64,000 nt of DNA from Ectocarpus siliculosus (lineage: Eukaryota > Sar > Phaeophyceae > Ectocarpales > Ectocarpaceae): contig FN649752.1 of assembly GCA_000310025.1 (NCBI GenBank), positions 3,935,541 through 3,999,540 of the forward strand, read 5' to 3'. A program made the translations under genes and the position numbers. This document shows positions 1 through 23,700 of this stretch, piece by piece (position 1 is the stretch's first letter; every line of letters begins with the position of its first letter). The notes beneath the pieces were generated by a model. The model was given only the letters and a program-made list of their open reading frames with translations. It was not told where the DNA came from and did no database searches.

Positions 1-393
1 AATTTAATAATGGTATGTGCGGGGGGGGGCGGGGGCGTTGCCTTTTGACGCGCCTTGGGGTGCTGCTTCTTCCCACCCCCGCTACTTGCCCCTCCCTTTC
101 CTCCACGGCCGGATGCCCCCCCTCCCCCCTTCGGCGTGGAAGGCGTGGCGGACGCGCCCCCTGCCGCGGCCACCCACGGGAGCGGTTCGGGGGCCCCGCC
201 GACCAGACTCTTGGGGAGGCAGGGGGGTACCCTGCACTTTAGCCGTGCGTCGAGGGAGATGAGCTTCAAGCTCGCGTCGGTTGTTAGGGGCGCCACCAGG
301 GTACCGAACGCCACAAAGGTTTGGCCCCGCTCTTTGGCGGAGTCGAGGGCTCTCGGAGGGGCTAGCCGACCGTCCTCGTAGTAGATTGAAAAG
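1..393 (-). CDS. possible partial exon of unknown protein, running off left edge
   Basis: One minus-strand frame stays open from about position 393 to the window edge (about 130 codons). It is preceded by a good acceptor: a C/T-rich tract ending in CAG at 394-396. The conceptual product begins SFSIYYEDGRLAPPRALDSA and becomes proline-, glycine- and arginine-rich toward the edge. Third codon positions are mostly G or C, as in the recognised exons of this window. I recognise no family. The plus-strand frames over the same stretch look like its shadow. It could be a chance opening in GC-rich DNA, so confidence is low. Confidence 0.3.
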
Positions 394-2133
394 CTGAAGG
401 GGGGGGGGGAGGGGGACGCGTCGCAGCAGACGAAAGGTCCCTCATTGAGTCCCTGTGATGGTTGTTATGGTTCATGGTTCCAAGGCCGCCGACAGCACGT
501 GCTGTAGCTAGAGCGGCACCACTTTGATGCAGGTAAATAGCGCAATCGTACGAAGTATAATAGTGGGCAACAGGATGGCTTTCACAAAAGTGTGTACAAT
601 ACTCCTGTTGTGTACCTATGCTTGACTTCGGGAGCATGTCGGGAAAACAGAACAAGTCACGTCCACGCATGCTCAGAGCGCTCAGAGCCTAGAGTTCCCA
701 ACAACAACCTACGGGGGCAACACAGCAAAGGAACACAAAAAAATGCTCTGCATACCGCTGTAGGCTTGTTGACGAAGCGACACAGCAAGCTTACATAGTG
801 TAATGGGACAGCAGAGACGAACATATCGTATTTTAGTATAGCTGAAGCTTCGCATCGAGCGGCCGGCGTACGTGTCGTCTGCATCAACGCGGCTGCAGTT
901 GGCGCCACGAGGAGACACGGGCGTGCTGGAACCGATAGAAGTAGCATCCCACACGACGACAAACATGAACCGACCGCTTCGAGTCCGTGAAGTCGTTGAT
1001 CGAATGCTCCTGCTGTCTTTGGGGTGAATTTCGTGGCCTACAATTATATCCAGCTCTTGCGAGACAGCAGGCCAACTTCAGGCGATTACTAAGTACTCAT
1101 TGAAGAGCACGCGGTATACACAATGGCGGCGGGAAAAGGACCGACCCACTGCTGTAGGTGTGCCATGCTGCTTCTCATCGCCCTCACCGCCCAATCTCCA
1201 GATCAAAGGCCGACACTCAATCCCAAGAAGGAAAAATACCCGAGGGCTATAATAGCAGCGCTGAGTGTGGTGATGGTGTGGCAGCATTTGAAATGGCTTG
1301 TATCCTAGCGAACACGTGATGTGAAATTCACCTTCTTCAGTGTATACAACAAGTACTGTACTCGGGATTAGCTAATACTGGCACTCTCCCGTCTATCCTA
1401 CAAGCAGACTTCGAAGTACTGCTGTATCGAAAGATGTTCCGACAGCGAAACGTATTTGAAAAGAAATGGCGGGCGCTCCGACATGCTTCCCCCCGCAGCG
1501 AAAGCGCGTTGAAGTTTCGAGCATACTGCTGCGGCAACGACATCACCAACACGTGGCATCGTGCCAACCCACCCCTTCGACAATGCCAACACTCACGAAG
1601 CCGGTCAATAACCTTTGCCTCCCTGCCGCAAGCACACGCCCCACCCCGGCCGGGACGGTGATGTCTGAGGTTCGGTGAACATTCAACTTTTTCAGTAAAT
1701 CTCTATCGCTGTGCCGCCATCAGCCGCGCGCGTGCGACCACAAGGCTTTCAGTTTGCGGCAGCGACAACAACCGTTGCACCCCCAACCAACCGGTGTGTC
1801 CAAGCACTTTGAAGCAGCACCCGCGCAGTCGGCGCCTTGAAATGCACAACAACAGCAGCAACCATACGACAAAACCAGCTCGCTCTTGAAGTCAACATTT
1901 GAAAGCTGCTCCCCAAATGGCCAACGTCTGCGGCTGTCTGCTGTTTCTTTTCTCCGCGCGCGACAAACATGGTGCTGCTGTCTGTGTGTTGTCTTTCTTC
2001 GAAAAACACGAGAGAAAAAATCAAAGAGAAGCGGGGGGAGCGTGAGAACTGACTCGAGGTGGTCTTCTAACTCGCCCGCCGCGACTCCCGCGCAAATAAA
2101 GCTCCCCCCGCCCACGCAAGAAGCACGGCCTAC
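394..2133. other. intergenic or intronic stretch without a recognised gene
   Basis: I see no protein family, tRNA or transposon in this stretch. It may hold later exons of the minus-strand gene whose first exon ends at 2134, but none could be recognised. Confidence 0.4.
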
Positions 2134-2354
2134 CTGTCGAGCAGCCGGAGCTTGTCTCCATCCAGGTCTTCGTACGAATCAAATTCAGGCCCGACGTCTC
2201 GCTCTTCCAGCTCCGGTTCAGCCTCGGACGCGTTGCTGTGGCCCAAGAAGGCCAGCTCGTGGAAACCTCGTGGGTCAGCTTCGTCCTGGGGCGGCTCGCT
2301 CCCGGCCCAGGCGGCGCCGCCTTCCTCAAGCCGCGGAGGCTCGGCCGGGTCCAT
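2134..2354 (-). CDS. probable first coding exon of an unknown acidic protein
   Basis: A minus-strand frame begins with ATG at 2354-2352 and stays open for 73 codons plus two bases to a GTAGGC donor at 2133-2128. The product starts MDPAEPPRLEEGGAAWAG and ends in an acidic stretch (EFDSYEDLDGDKLRLLDR). It is rich in Glu, Asp, Pro and Ala, as expected for a disordered N-terminal tail. Codon choice is GC-rich at third positions. I do not recognise a family and could not find the next exon with certainty. It lies about 800 bp upstream of RPT3 in the opposite direction, so the two may share a promoter region. Confidence 0.4.
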
Positions 2355-3158
2355 ATGGAGAAATGCAGCTGTCCTCGCCCACGCTGTCTCTATATGGCCC
2401 TTTGCCTCTCCTGTCTCCGCGTCGCGCGACTCGAAAAACGTGTGCTGTTGAGTCTCCTTTTGCCTCCAAGCGCCAACTGACACACACAAGAGCTTCTAAG
2501 TTGCTACACTTTTTATCGCCGTGCAGTCGTGCTCGTTGAGTTGCTCCAACTCTCTCTCTCTCTCCGTCTGCCTGCGAAATTTTCGAGGCAGCCGCCCCCG
2601 GGAACCACCAGCGGTGTGGTGCCCGATCACTACAATAGCAGTATGTACGCTGCTTCACGAGACGCACAACGAACAAGGCGCGTTTTATTAGAGAGGGTCA
2701 ACTCGGGGGGCACGAAGACTGGCCAGGTATTTCCTACAATAAGCTGTGGGGGGGGGGGGGGTGACGTGCGCTGGAGGTGGCTGTTCTGCACGCTCGCTCG
2801 CTGGAGTGCACACAGCAGCTAGGCGCGCTCTACTGCCGTCGTTTTCCCTGCACGTAAGGCTCCTTTCCTCTCACACACGGCGCGCTCCCCGTCTGCACCC
2901 CTCTCCAACGCGCCTCAAATTGTCTTCGGGCAGATCGCTTCCATCTTGGCGTTTTGCAAAAGACGGTGCGGGATCAACCGCATCTCATCGTCGCAGCAGA
3001 CGAAATACGAGTAGCAGAGAAAGGGCGAGGAGAGCATCACCCTGCCTGGCGGAGTAAGCAAGCTTGGCACGGCGGTAGCGTTCGGCAGCAATCGGGTGGC
3101 TTGGATAGATCAAGGGGGCTCAAGGCAAGAAGTGGACCTAAGGAGGCGCTGAGGGACT
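2355..3158. promoter_or_regulatory. likely bidirectional promoter and 5' UTR region between the 2134-2354 exon and RPT3
   Basis: About 800 bp separate two divergent ATG codons. The stretch contains a CT-repeat run near 2550-2570 and a G run at 2746-2761. No TATA box or known operator is evident. The call rests only on the head-to-head arrangement and on the left gene being real. Confidence 0.3.
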
Positions 3159-14762
<11,604 letters not shown>

Positions 14763-16626
14763 AACTCCTGCCACGCCTAGTGTAGATACTTTTGAGCCAT
14801 CATCATTTGGTGGGGGGGGGGCGTTGTATTGGTGCGTGACGGGGGTAGGGTGTGCACTCGCCACCCCCGTGCGGCGTGCGGGCGTGTCGTGGATACGATA
14901 GATCTTGCACCTGCCTGTCAACAAGCACGAGAGAGACGTATAGAAAGGAAGGGACTTTGGGATGGCGTTCCATCACGGCGTTCGTTCAAGGCGCTGCTGC
15001 TGCTGTGGTGTTTAGAACCTGGTTTGAGTAGTGGTTGACTGAGTCGGAAGGAACGCTTTTCTCGTTCTGAAGTACTGCCTGAATCTACTTTCGCGAACGG
15101 TGCGGCAGGAATGTTTCACGGAATGTTCCACGTGGTAACGAAATGGCGTGTCCGTTGTGGTTCTTTGAAGCGATGAAAATATGTTTTGTTCTCCGCACGG
15201 TCTTGAGAAAACGTTAACGCGAAGACATTAGGCGTAGAACACTCCATTGGAACAAGGTTATCGTGGAACAATTATTGCTGATTTGTCGTGGATCATGAAA
15301 TACTACCGAATAGATGTATGAGCCACCCCCCCAAAACCAAACACGTGTTTTCGTGCGCCAAACAAACTGCCCACCGAGGGGATGATCACCGAGCCCGTAA
15401 CCATGGCGAGGGTGCGGGAACGGCAGTGAAGGCCCTCTCAATCTCTCAATGCAGCATCGGAGTTGGATTTCTTTTCTTATCCATGCCTGGCAGCGGAAAA
15501 ACCCCGGTGGCACGAAAACCTCGCCCGAACACTCCTTCCCTTTGACACGCGACATTTCATTCAAGGCAGGAAAATGTTCGCCATTGGAGGCCAATCACGA
15601 TACATGCATCGTCCGGTTCGAGCCCGGTACATAGGCTACGATCTAGCCTACAAGGCCGGCTGTCTCAAGTCGGCGAAATCTCCCAGCAGTTGTTGGGCGA
15701 ACAGCGGGCCCGCGGCCCGTCGATGCTCTTGAATCGGCATGCCTCTTCGAACCTCGTCGACCTTAGGCAGGTCTGCAGTACAACAGCACGCAGGCGGATG
15801 CGCGCGAGTAGCGGGGAGTTACTACGGGGTTGCTCCCATAGGGTAGGAACAATCAGACCAGTACGAGCAGGTTTGTAGCGGAGACCGGAACGGTTTCTTA
15901 ATGTGAAGACCACAACAACTACAAATGTAGACGTCGAAGGGAAAAGAAGGAAAAATACTTGGTACATGTATGAACGGATGGATCAGGCCGAGTCGCCTTT
16001 GTCCACGGCACTCTTTCTAATCTTCTCAACTGGCCCAACTCCGAGAGAGGATACACGTATGTATCGCACCCAGCGAGGTGATGGCGTCTGGTGTGCGGTG
16101 CCAGGGACAAACAAATGGAAGGGTGGCATGTATACACCCCTCGAAGATTTTTCTGGAGAATGAAGCGATAGATGAAGCGATAGATGCCTACAGCTGTCGA
16201 CAACCGGAAGACTCCGAACACCGCATTTTAAAAACTTCAGCTCGCGAAGAAAACCTAGAAAACCTTGCCAGTGACTTATGTAGGTTCAGCGTCAGGCGTT
16301 CCAAGATCCCCCTTCACCACACTACGGCCGACGAAAACCTCTGTTTCACTTGTTTCACACCCCTTTTCGGTCGTGGTTTTGCGTCACAGAGAGAAGCCCA
16401 CGAGGTTGTGTAGGCGTGTGAGATACTTGTGAAGAGAAAACTCACCCAGACAGTCCACACCAGTTCACCCAAAGCTCACGATACAACCAACACGCACCCG
16501 ACTGGTTTCGAGAAAGGGCAACGAACAGGCAAACCACGCTGTATCGAAGGCGATAACCATTCATTGGCACAGGTGCCCCCCCCCCCCCACCGCACCCGGC
16601 CGTGTCTTTACAGTAACTGCTCCCAC
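14763..16626. other. spacer between RPT3 and the nitrilase gene
   Basis: This is a convergent 3' to 3' spacer. It must hold the RPT3 3' UTR and probably the last nitrilase exon or exons, which I could not identify with certainty. A candidate continuation with matching phase starts at about 16249 on the minus strand after a TTCTAG acceptor. Its product fits the family only loosely. A copy of a dispersed repeat tail sits at 15883-15918. Confidence 0.4.
15883..15918. repeat. dispersed repeat tail, copy 2
   Basis: This matches the stretch at 13524-13559 with only a few changes (GACCGGAACGGTTTCTTAAT at its start). Confidence 0.5.
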
Positions 16627-18128
16627 CTATCTCCACTGTGCGGATACATGGGGACTCTTCGCTCCCCGCATCCGCCAAAACCTTTCCCCATGGATCCACG
16701 ATGAGCGAGTGTCCGTAGGACGCCCGTTTCTCGTTGTGCTGGCCCACCTTAGGCGGCAGGAAATGGCCGGTATCACGGGGCACGAGCGAAGGAAAACAGG
16801 TGCAACACAACCTCTGATTACAACTAAGATGCAAAGCGCATTTTTTACATAAAAATGAACACAATTTGCTCTGAAATCCATGTTTCTTTCTCCAAATCAG
16901 ATTCCACGCAACTGTCCTTGAATAGTTGGGTTGGGATTACAGGAAAGGAAAGGGGAGAACATGCAGCCCACAATCTTCGAGAGACCGGCTTGTTCATCTC
17001 TTGTTTGCACTAGTATTGATAGACTCCACCAGCACGCACGTCATTCATGAAGAGAGTGCTCTCATAGCTCAGTTGGCTAGAGCGTACGCTTAGTAAGCGT
17101 AAGGTCCGTGGTTCAACTCCGCGTGGGAGCTTTTTCTTTTGTTTTTCCTTCTTGTTCTCTCGCTTGTTTTTCTTGGTGCTGCCCACAAAAACGCACCTAA
17201 ATAGTATGCATATATCTTGAGCCCGCACGAGTCTCTCACAAGTCCAACATGGAGGAGCCCGTGAACAAAACTGACCCATCCAAAGACAGAAAATCGAACA
17301 TGTTGTAGATCACGACGCAGTTCATTCTCTACATGATACATGATATCCAACAACACTTACTGCTCTCCGCTACACATTGTCTCAATCAGATTCCCGGAGA
17401 CGAACGACACTAACATAGCATACAGCACCTGCGGCTGTTTTGCACTACCGAGCTCTATTATTGTATCCCTGACGAACCGTTCCGGTTTATGCGCCACCAA
17501 ATACCCGTGGCGATGATCGGTCAATTAACACATACGCATACATTCCCCAGGGACTGGGCAAGGGTGGCCGCATTCTCCGAACCCTTAGGACTCAACCCTT
17601 AGGGATACCGTGTAGGATCCCACACGCCTCGCCCGGCGCGCTTCCCCCGGCGCACGAGAGACAGACATGCTCGAGTCACGGAAACTTTGAGCGCGCCAGA
17701 CTCGATCCCTGAGGCACAGGAAATACCACCAAGGCCAAGCCCAGCCGCGGGATCAGTGATGGCAGAGCGGTGCGCTATAGTTACAGCTACTGTACCTTCC
17801 CACCCACCTGGGCGGAAGCTATGACGTAAGCTTGTGTTTCGATAGCCCTAGCCCGTAGGAGGGTCTCCCAGTGGGCCTCGCCTGTGGGAACGGTGAAGGC
17901 GCTTGGAACTAGCACGACCTGGTGCAGAAAGAAAAACGTGTGCAAAAGTACGCCGAGACATCTTCCTGCATGAATGGGTTGTTGCGCGAGGTGGGCAACT
18001 GTCCGGCAAGGTGGCACGCAAGTCGAAGGGTCTTGGTCTTGGCATGTTTCAAGTGCCGGGATACAACGTCGATACATAGATGGTAGTGTCGATCTGCATA
18101 CGGATAGAGAGAGTAGACAGCGAACGAC

Positions 18129-18175
<47 letters not shown>

Positions 18176-18686
18176 GAGAGACAGAAAAAAAAACACACAC
18201 ACAGACAGAGAGAGTGAGAGACGAGTCACTCTTGGCTGCAAATGCAGTAGGCAGTTTATGGGCGCACCTGGGAAGCCATACCGAGGCAGGTGTACATCTC
18301 TGGGAACCTCAGGTCGTAGCAGGTCGACAGCCCCAAGCTGCCAGCCGGAGAGTCGTCGCAAACCGACATTTCACGGCCCGCTTGAGTATATCGAGATTCC
18401 ATGAGAACCGGGCCACCGGGGATATCCTGGCACCGCACGAAAATGTCAGAGAGAGTGGGCGGAGGTATTGCCGCATCGAAGTGCACGAAAAGGGTGATCA
18501 CAAGCAACGTAGTATCGTTTTCATCTATCGGCGCCTAGATAATTGATTTTTTTCCTGTCGTTGCACCAACCGTTCATTGGAGGTCGAGTGCATCCCAGCA
18601 AACAAAATCTTAACGATAATAATTCTTTCGGGACGCGGATGCTGCGCTTACGACAGAGACAGAGACAGGGAGACGGAGAAACACAA

Positions 18687-18736
<50 letters not shown>

Positions 18737-19192
18737 TCGAAACCGACATCACGAACTACACCTTGTTCAGCAGCCTGCGTTCACCCCCGGCTAGCACAAT
18801 TTACATCCTGACCACCGCTTGACTATGCGACACTGGTACCCGTCTCTCCCTCCGTGCGTTCAAACTCGCGGTGAACCACGCCAAACAACACCAAACATAG
18901 CCTCCACTGGTCTACTGCCGTGGAGTTGACGAGGCACAAATGTGCGAGAGCAGCGATGTATCTCACTCACGACATCGAACAGGTGTATTTTTCGGTATGC
19001 CGCCCGGATGTCGCCGTTCTCGGAAATGACGACGTGAGTGTTGAACACCTTGCTCCGGTGGCTGGATGCCGGCGGAAAACAACGCGGTGAAGGCGTGGCG
19101 TGGTTTGGTAGCATGATGATGCGTAGCAGAGTGAGGTGTTGGACACACGGATGTTTATGTATTGGTGACAGTCGGACGAAACTTGACAAACT

Positions 19193-19254
<62 letters not shown>

Positions 19255-20727
19255 GAAGAGAGAGAAAATTAAAGTTGATTGCAGGTTGACGGGATTTCAT
19301 CGACAATCAAAGCCCGTTCGCGTTCCGCCTGCTACTACGTGTGTAAACCTGACCATGACTGATGTGGCAGTCGTTCTACGATGTACTTATTAATCTTTGA
19401 GAGAAGAGTAACTCCTGTCCAGAGCCCGTCCGTCGTCGACTACACCCCATCGGGAGGGCAGGCTGTTGTGTTGCCACCTTCGTCGCCATTCGTGCGCTCT
19501 TTCGGAAACGTTGCACACGTGTAGACTATACGCAAAACGGCAACTACACGTAAGCTGCCGCGCAGCCGTATAAGGCGCCCCGATCATGTTGAATAGAAGG
19601 AGGAGACTAAGGAGACTTCCATCCAAGGCAACATGCGGCAAACATCGCCAGTCCCCTCCACCTGCACGTGAAGTCAGGAAATACCTTTCAGCAGCAGGAA
19701 CGGGTTGCCGTGATTCTTGTGCCTCTTCCGTGGATGCTGTGTGGCGGGCGGGAGACACCGGTTCCGGTGGCACGCTCTCTTGGAACCCCCCAAGCGACAG
19801 CCACATGCCATGTTCCTGTAGAAAGCACGGGGCACCATGGCCACCGTGTCCCAGTACATGGTGCACAGTAAACAGCAGCCTACGGCGGTGCAAAAATGCA
19901 AGAATGTAGCAACATAGAGCCAATACCGCTGTACGTGTGGACCTCCTTGACTAGATACAACTGGACTCGGACTTCGCAGATAGCCCACGATCTCTATATA
20001 TTCGCTGAGGGAGGTTGCATGCACAGTAGGGTACAACGGGGACATAGCAGAGTGCTATCACAAACAAGCATCATCAACAAAGAGACAGCTGGCAGCCCTG
20101 CTCGTGCTCGTGCTGCTACACAGTTGGCGAACGGGCAGGCACTCACCCTCGCGAGGCTGCAGTATCGATTCATGGAAGGTCCGGTCAGAGGTTCCGCCGC
20201 CTCGACAGCTTCCCGCCAGTGTTCCTTCGAAACGTTGTAGGAACACCGCAACAAACATTTCGACGTAGAGAGTATTGCTATGGGCGCCGATATCACCATA
20301 ACTAGGAGACGCACGGGGGAGGGAGGACAGCACCATACGGGAATACATGCATGCGATAGCAGATTCCGGCGGCAGGGCTTGGGGAGCCCGCGGCCCGGAG
20401 ATCGGAGTAGACAACACATACATGTAGGCCCATATCGCAATACGCAGCCGGTGTAGACCCAAACCGTTGCACCGTCGAATGGGTGCGGAGGGCCCATGGA
20501 CACGTGTGGCCAAGATATATCTAGACTATTTGTGTCTCCCAATACGTGCCAGAACATCCAAATCTGAGAGAGGGATTCCAGTCACCCAACACGCGATCCG
20601 CGGTGCATCCCTCTGGCTGCATCAACCTGTTTCATGCCTTGCTCACCCCGATGAAATTGAAGCATTCCGGCAACGCAAGAAACGAGGCGCCCGCCTCTCG
20701 TGCCTCTTTTGCTAGCCTAGCACAGAC
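16627..20727 (-). CDS. Nit1-type nitrilase-superfamily amidase (probable deaminated-glutathione amidase), both ends incomplete
   Basis: Seven minus-strand exons join in phase: 20647-20727, 20147-20224, 19685-19815, 18971-19061, 18268-18426, 17808-17918 and 16627-16747. They encode about 257 aa. The nitrilase catalytic triad is visible: Glu in [10 protein letters not shown], Lys in YRKIHLFDV and Cys in TCYDLRFPE. Other family blocks are [56 protein letters not shown] and [18 protein letters not shown]. These match the Nit1 branch, whose animal and yeast members hydrolyse deaminated glutathione; the substrate here is inferred. Compared with NIT1, about 20-30 residues are missing at the N-terminus (start exon not found upstream of 20727) and about 35 at the C-terminus (after a phase-1 donor at 16626). 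Exon 3 has a family-atypical insert ([20 protein letters not shown]) after FQE. One intron contains an antisense tRNA gene and three contain long CT repeats. Confidence 0.92.
16918..17283. repeat. tRNA-Thr cassette, copy 1 of a dispersed ~366 bp duplication
   Basis: The sequence around the tRNA gene matches 53324-53690 over its whole length at moderate identity. Shared blocks include GTTGGGATTA, AGACCGGCTT with TTCATC, CTTGTTTGCACTA and CACAAGTCCAACATGGAG. The match runs well beyond the tRNA on both sides. Confidence 0.8.
17058..17130 (+). tRNA. tRNA-Thr (anticodon AGT)
   Basis: A 73-base cloverleaf. The acceptor stem GCTCTCA pairs with TGGGAGC, with one G-T pair. The D arm is GCTCAGTTGGCTAGAGC. 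The anticodon stem TACGC/GCGTA closes loop TTAGTAA, giving anticodon AGT. The T arm is CGTGGTTCAACTCCGCG. Box A and box B are intact and a T-rich terminator (TTTTTCTTTT) follows at once. The gene lies on the opposite strand inside an intron (16748-17807) of the nitrilase gene. Confidence 0.93.
18135..18181. repeat. (AG)n microsatellite in a nitrilase intron
   Basis: About 47 bases of AG with one interruption. It reads as (CT)n in the sense direction of the nitrilase gene, in the intron before exon 17808-17918. Confidence 0.95.
18690..18733. repeat. (AC)n(AG)n microsatellite in a nitrilase intron
   Basis: An AC run passes directly into an AG run. In the sense direction of the nitrilase gene it is (CT)n(GT)n, in the intron before exon 18268-18426. 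Confidence 0.95.
19194..19265. repeat. (AG)n microsatellite in a nitrilase intron
   Basis: About 72 bases of near-pure AG. It is (CT)n in the sense direction, about 130 bases upstream of the acceptor of exon 18971-19061. Confidence 0.95.
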
Positions 20728-23700
20728 CTGTAGGGGGCAACGTGGCAATGGGACATGCTGATTGCGTGATCATCATGACATTAATGTACCACATGTACAT
20801 GTACACATGCATCATTCTCCGATCCTCACATGCATACTATTACTACTTCTGGAACATGTAACAATTTTGCTGCTGCCCTCCCACATTTGAAACCGGTTTA
20901 CTGCCGTCGTCTGCCGTAAGTTGTTTAGTGTTCACAAGACAGCAAAGACAGATGGATGAACGAGAACATGTGTCCCGGCGAGCTCTGTTGTCTCCAAATC
21001 GAAAAGCATGTATTAGCTTGATCCAGCAGTGTAGACTAGTGTAGACAACGTTCTCCAAGGCAAATAAACGTTTTCATTGTTTACAATTGCACACACGAGA
21101 ATGAAGGGTGGGCATATGTGCATAGATGCATAGATACAGTCAGAACTGTAGATGCATCAAGTTCCTGAACATCAGCATGCTACTGCTGTTGTAAAACATG
21201 GCAGGCCGGGCGGCACTCTACGATCTAGATAAACTAAAAAGGACGTATATTGCTGTACCAAACTTGTATCACCTGATAGTTTTGCAGCTTGCTCGAAGTA
21301 GAAGTCATTTGGCCGACCGCTACCTTCACCATGTTTCAATTGACACCACGCTCTTTTGCCCTAGTGGGGCAGGGAGTGCCGCTCTAAGAAGGCAGAGTAG
21401 AGACACAACACAGAACAACGCAGAGTGCGGGTAGCTGAGAGTATTTACTGATTTTTGGGAAGGGGTGGGTTTTCTCTCTTGCGGTGCCCCGCGTGCCCCT
21501 GCATCCAGGGCGGCGGGTGGAAATTTGCAGCAATAAATTCGCCGGAAAACCCTCTTCTGCTTGGCGTGCTTGCTTCGAAAAACCCCGGTGAAGGGATGGA
21601 CGGCGGCAGAGAGGCGCTCACGGAACATACGTAGTGCCCGTTGTAGTACAGCACTTGGGGTGAGTGTGCGCCTTCCTCACAAAAAAAGTGTATACAGCAA
21701 CAGCACTTACACTATAAGTCACCGTTCGTCTTCCTCTTCTCTCACTCACGTTTCGGAAAATATGTAAATAATAAGTAGTCCTTTTTCTTTGCCGCCGGCA
21801 CCTCTACCTTCGTTCAGCCTCCTCTTCTTCTTCTCCCTCCGCCCAAGAAGAGTAGTACATAGTAGCGTAGAGACACACGTCGCCTCCCTGTGGCGCTTTG
21901 GTCGCTTTCGTCCGAACGCCGGGGTGGCATGGTGTCCTCTCAACGCGGTGATGGCAGCACCAAGCTTGGCAGCACCTAGGTCTTCCAACGTGCCGCAAAA
22001 ATATGGTATTATTGATTGTCTATCCGTCACTGACTGCTGCAGTCTAGACCGACATTGATTGCAATACAACAACACAACGAACGGACAACAACAGCAGCAG
22101 CGGCAGTAGAAGCAGCAGCGGCACCGAAAACACACAAACGCGCGCGGCGACCCTTTCAGTTTTGGCACCTTCCTTGTTTTTCCGTTCAAAGAACCTATCT
22201 ATACGTACAGAAGATAGATGCAATAATATATATATATATACACGTATACAGTAATAAATATCAATGCAACATAATCATCATCACCGACCGGCTGGCTGTG
22301 GCTGTTAGTTGTTGATGCCGCCACCACCAGGAGTAGCGACATATGTTTTTGCCGTGAAGATTTTATTCGCATATTTTCAATTCGTTCGTTTTCTCTCGAT
22401 AGACATGTGGCGGCAGAGACACACACAGCAGGCACACACACTCACTCCACGGCGGTCCCCCGACACTGCCGTGCACTACTTTTATTTATTCACTCCGTCT
22501 TTAATTCGACACCACTGTAACCACACCAAACGAAGTGAGGTGGTTGGTGCAAAGCGCAACGTCATTTATTTAGTCAGCGTATGTATGTATGTATGGACGC
22601 GCCGTCGTTGGAATAATAATAACTCCTTTCCCTCATCTTCTTGCTCTCATCTTTCAATAAATTTGCATCACACAAAATCATCATCAACCATCCAACGGAT
22701 GGATGATGGAACGATGGGATAATATACGGTATCAAATAACTACACAGCTGCCTTGTACGGAAGAACAACGAAACCACCAGAAAGGAGGATCAATCGCTGA
22801 GCGAGCTTTGAATGAAGACCAAAATCAACATCAAATCGCACAAAACTCTTCTTGGGTCATCAACAAACTCCCTACAATACAACATGCAACAACAACAGTA
22901 GGACCACGCACGCCTGCCTGCCTAAAAAAGGCTACATACATGACATACATACACACCAATGTGTTAGGGATGCATGCAGGACTCTCACTTTGCTGACATA
23001 TTATATTATGTAGATATCTTCAATCTACACTCTGACGAGGAAAAATTGCAGAAAGACGAGAGCCCGCCGTGGGAGAGGAAGAAGTGCGAGCAACGATCTG
23101 CTTCGCACGCATGATGATGCATACATGCATGTCCTCCGCCGACATTCAAGAAGAGCATGCATGCGCTTGCCGTGAATACCCCCGCCTCCTGCAGCTTACT
23201 ACAGTACATGCGCCCGAGCCCTGTACAACTGGTCTAGTATGTGGATACGACGTTTGGTTGCTGATGTACGGACAGCAGCCAGCCGCATGTGGCATCGACA
23301 GAGTAGAGAGAGCGAACGAGGATGAAGACATAATAAATAAGTCTACAGCAGCATCAGCAACAACATCTGCATTTTCTTGCCCTCTGAAAAGAGCGGTGCG
23401 TATTATTCTGATGATGACGATGCTGCTGCTGCTGTAGGGGCATATGGGCCAGAGAGCTCTCGTGCAGCAGCAGCACCACACAGTTAGTGTGGGCAACAGT
23501 TGTGCAGGAAGAGCGCGGCCACCTAACTAAGCAATGCGCCAACGGCACAGAGAGAGATGATAACAACGTACCTGTACGGGGTGTGCACAGAGTCGATTCT
23601 TTTTTGATCTCTCTCAGATCATCAAACCTCGGATTCATGAAAATAGATGAAAGCTTTCCTTTGATATTGTATGTATTGTAGAATCGCAAAGAATCACACA

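Noticed and set aside
15919-16249. Candidate last exon of the nitrilase gene (minus, after a TTCTAG acceptor; contains VRSLPV)
   Set aside because: Phase matches, but the product aligns only loosely with the NIT1 C-terminus, lacks the HRR motif and runs on too long; mentioned only as a possibility.
17787-18361. Minus-strand frames with (SL)n runs
   Set aside because: They are translations of the CT repeat in the nitrilase intron; only the ends belong to real exons.
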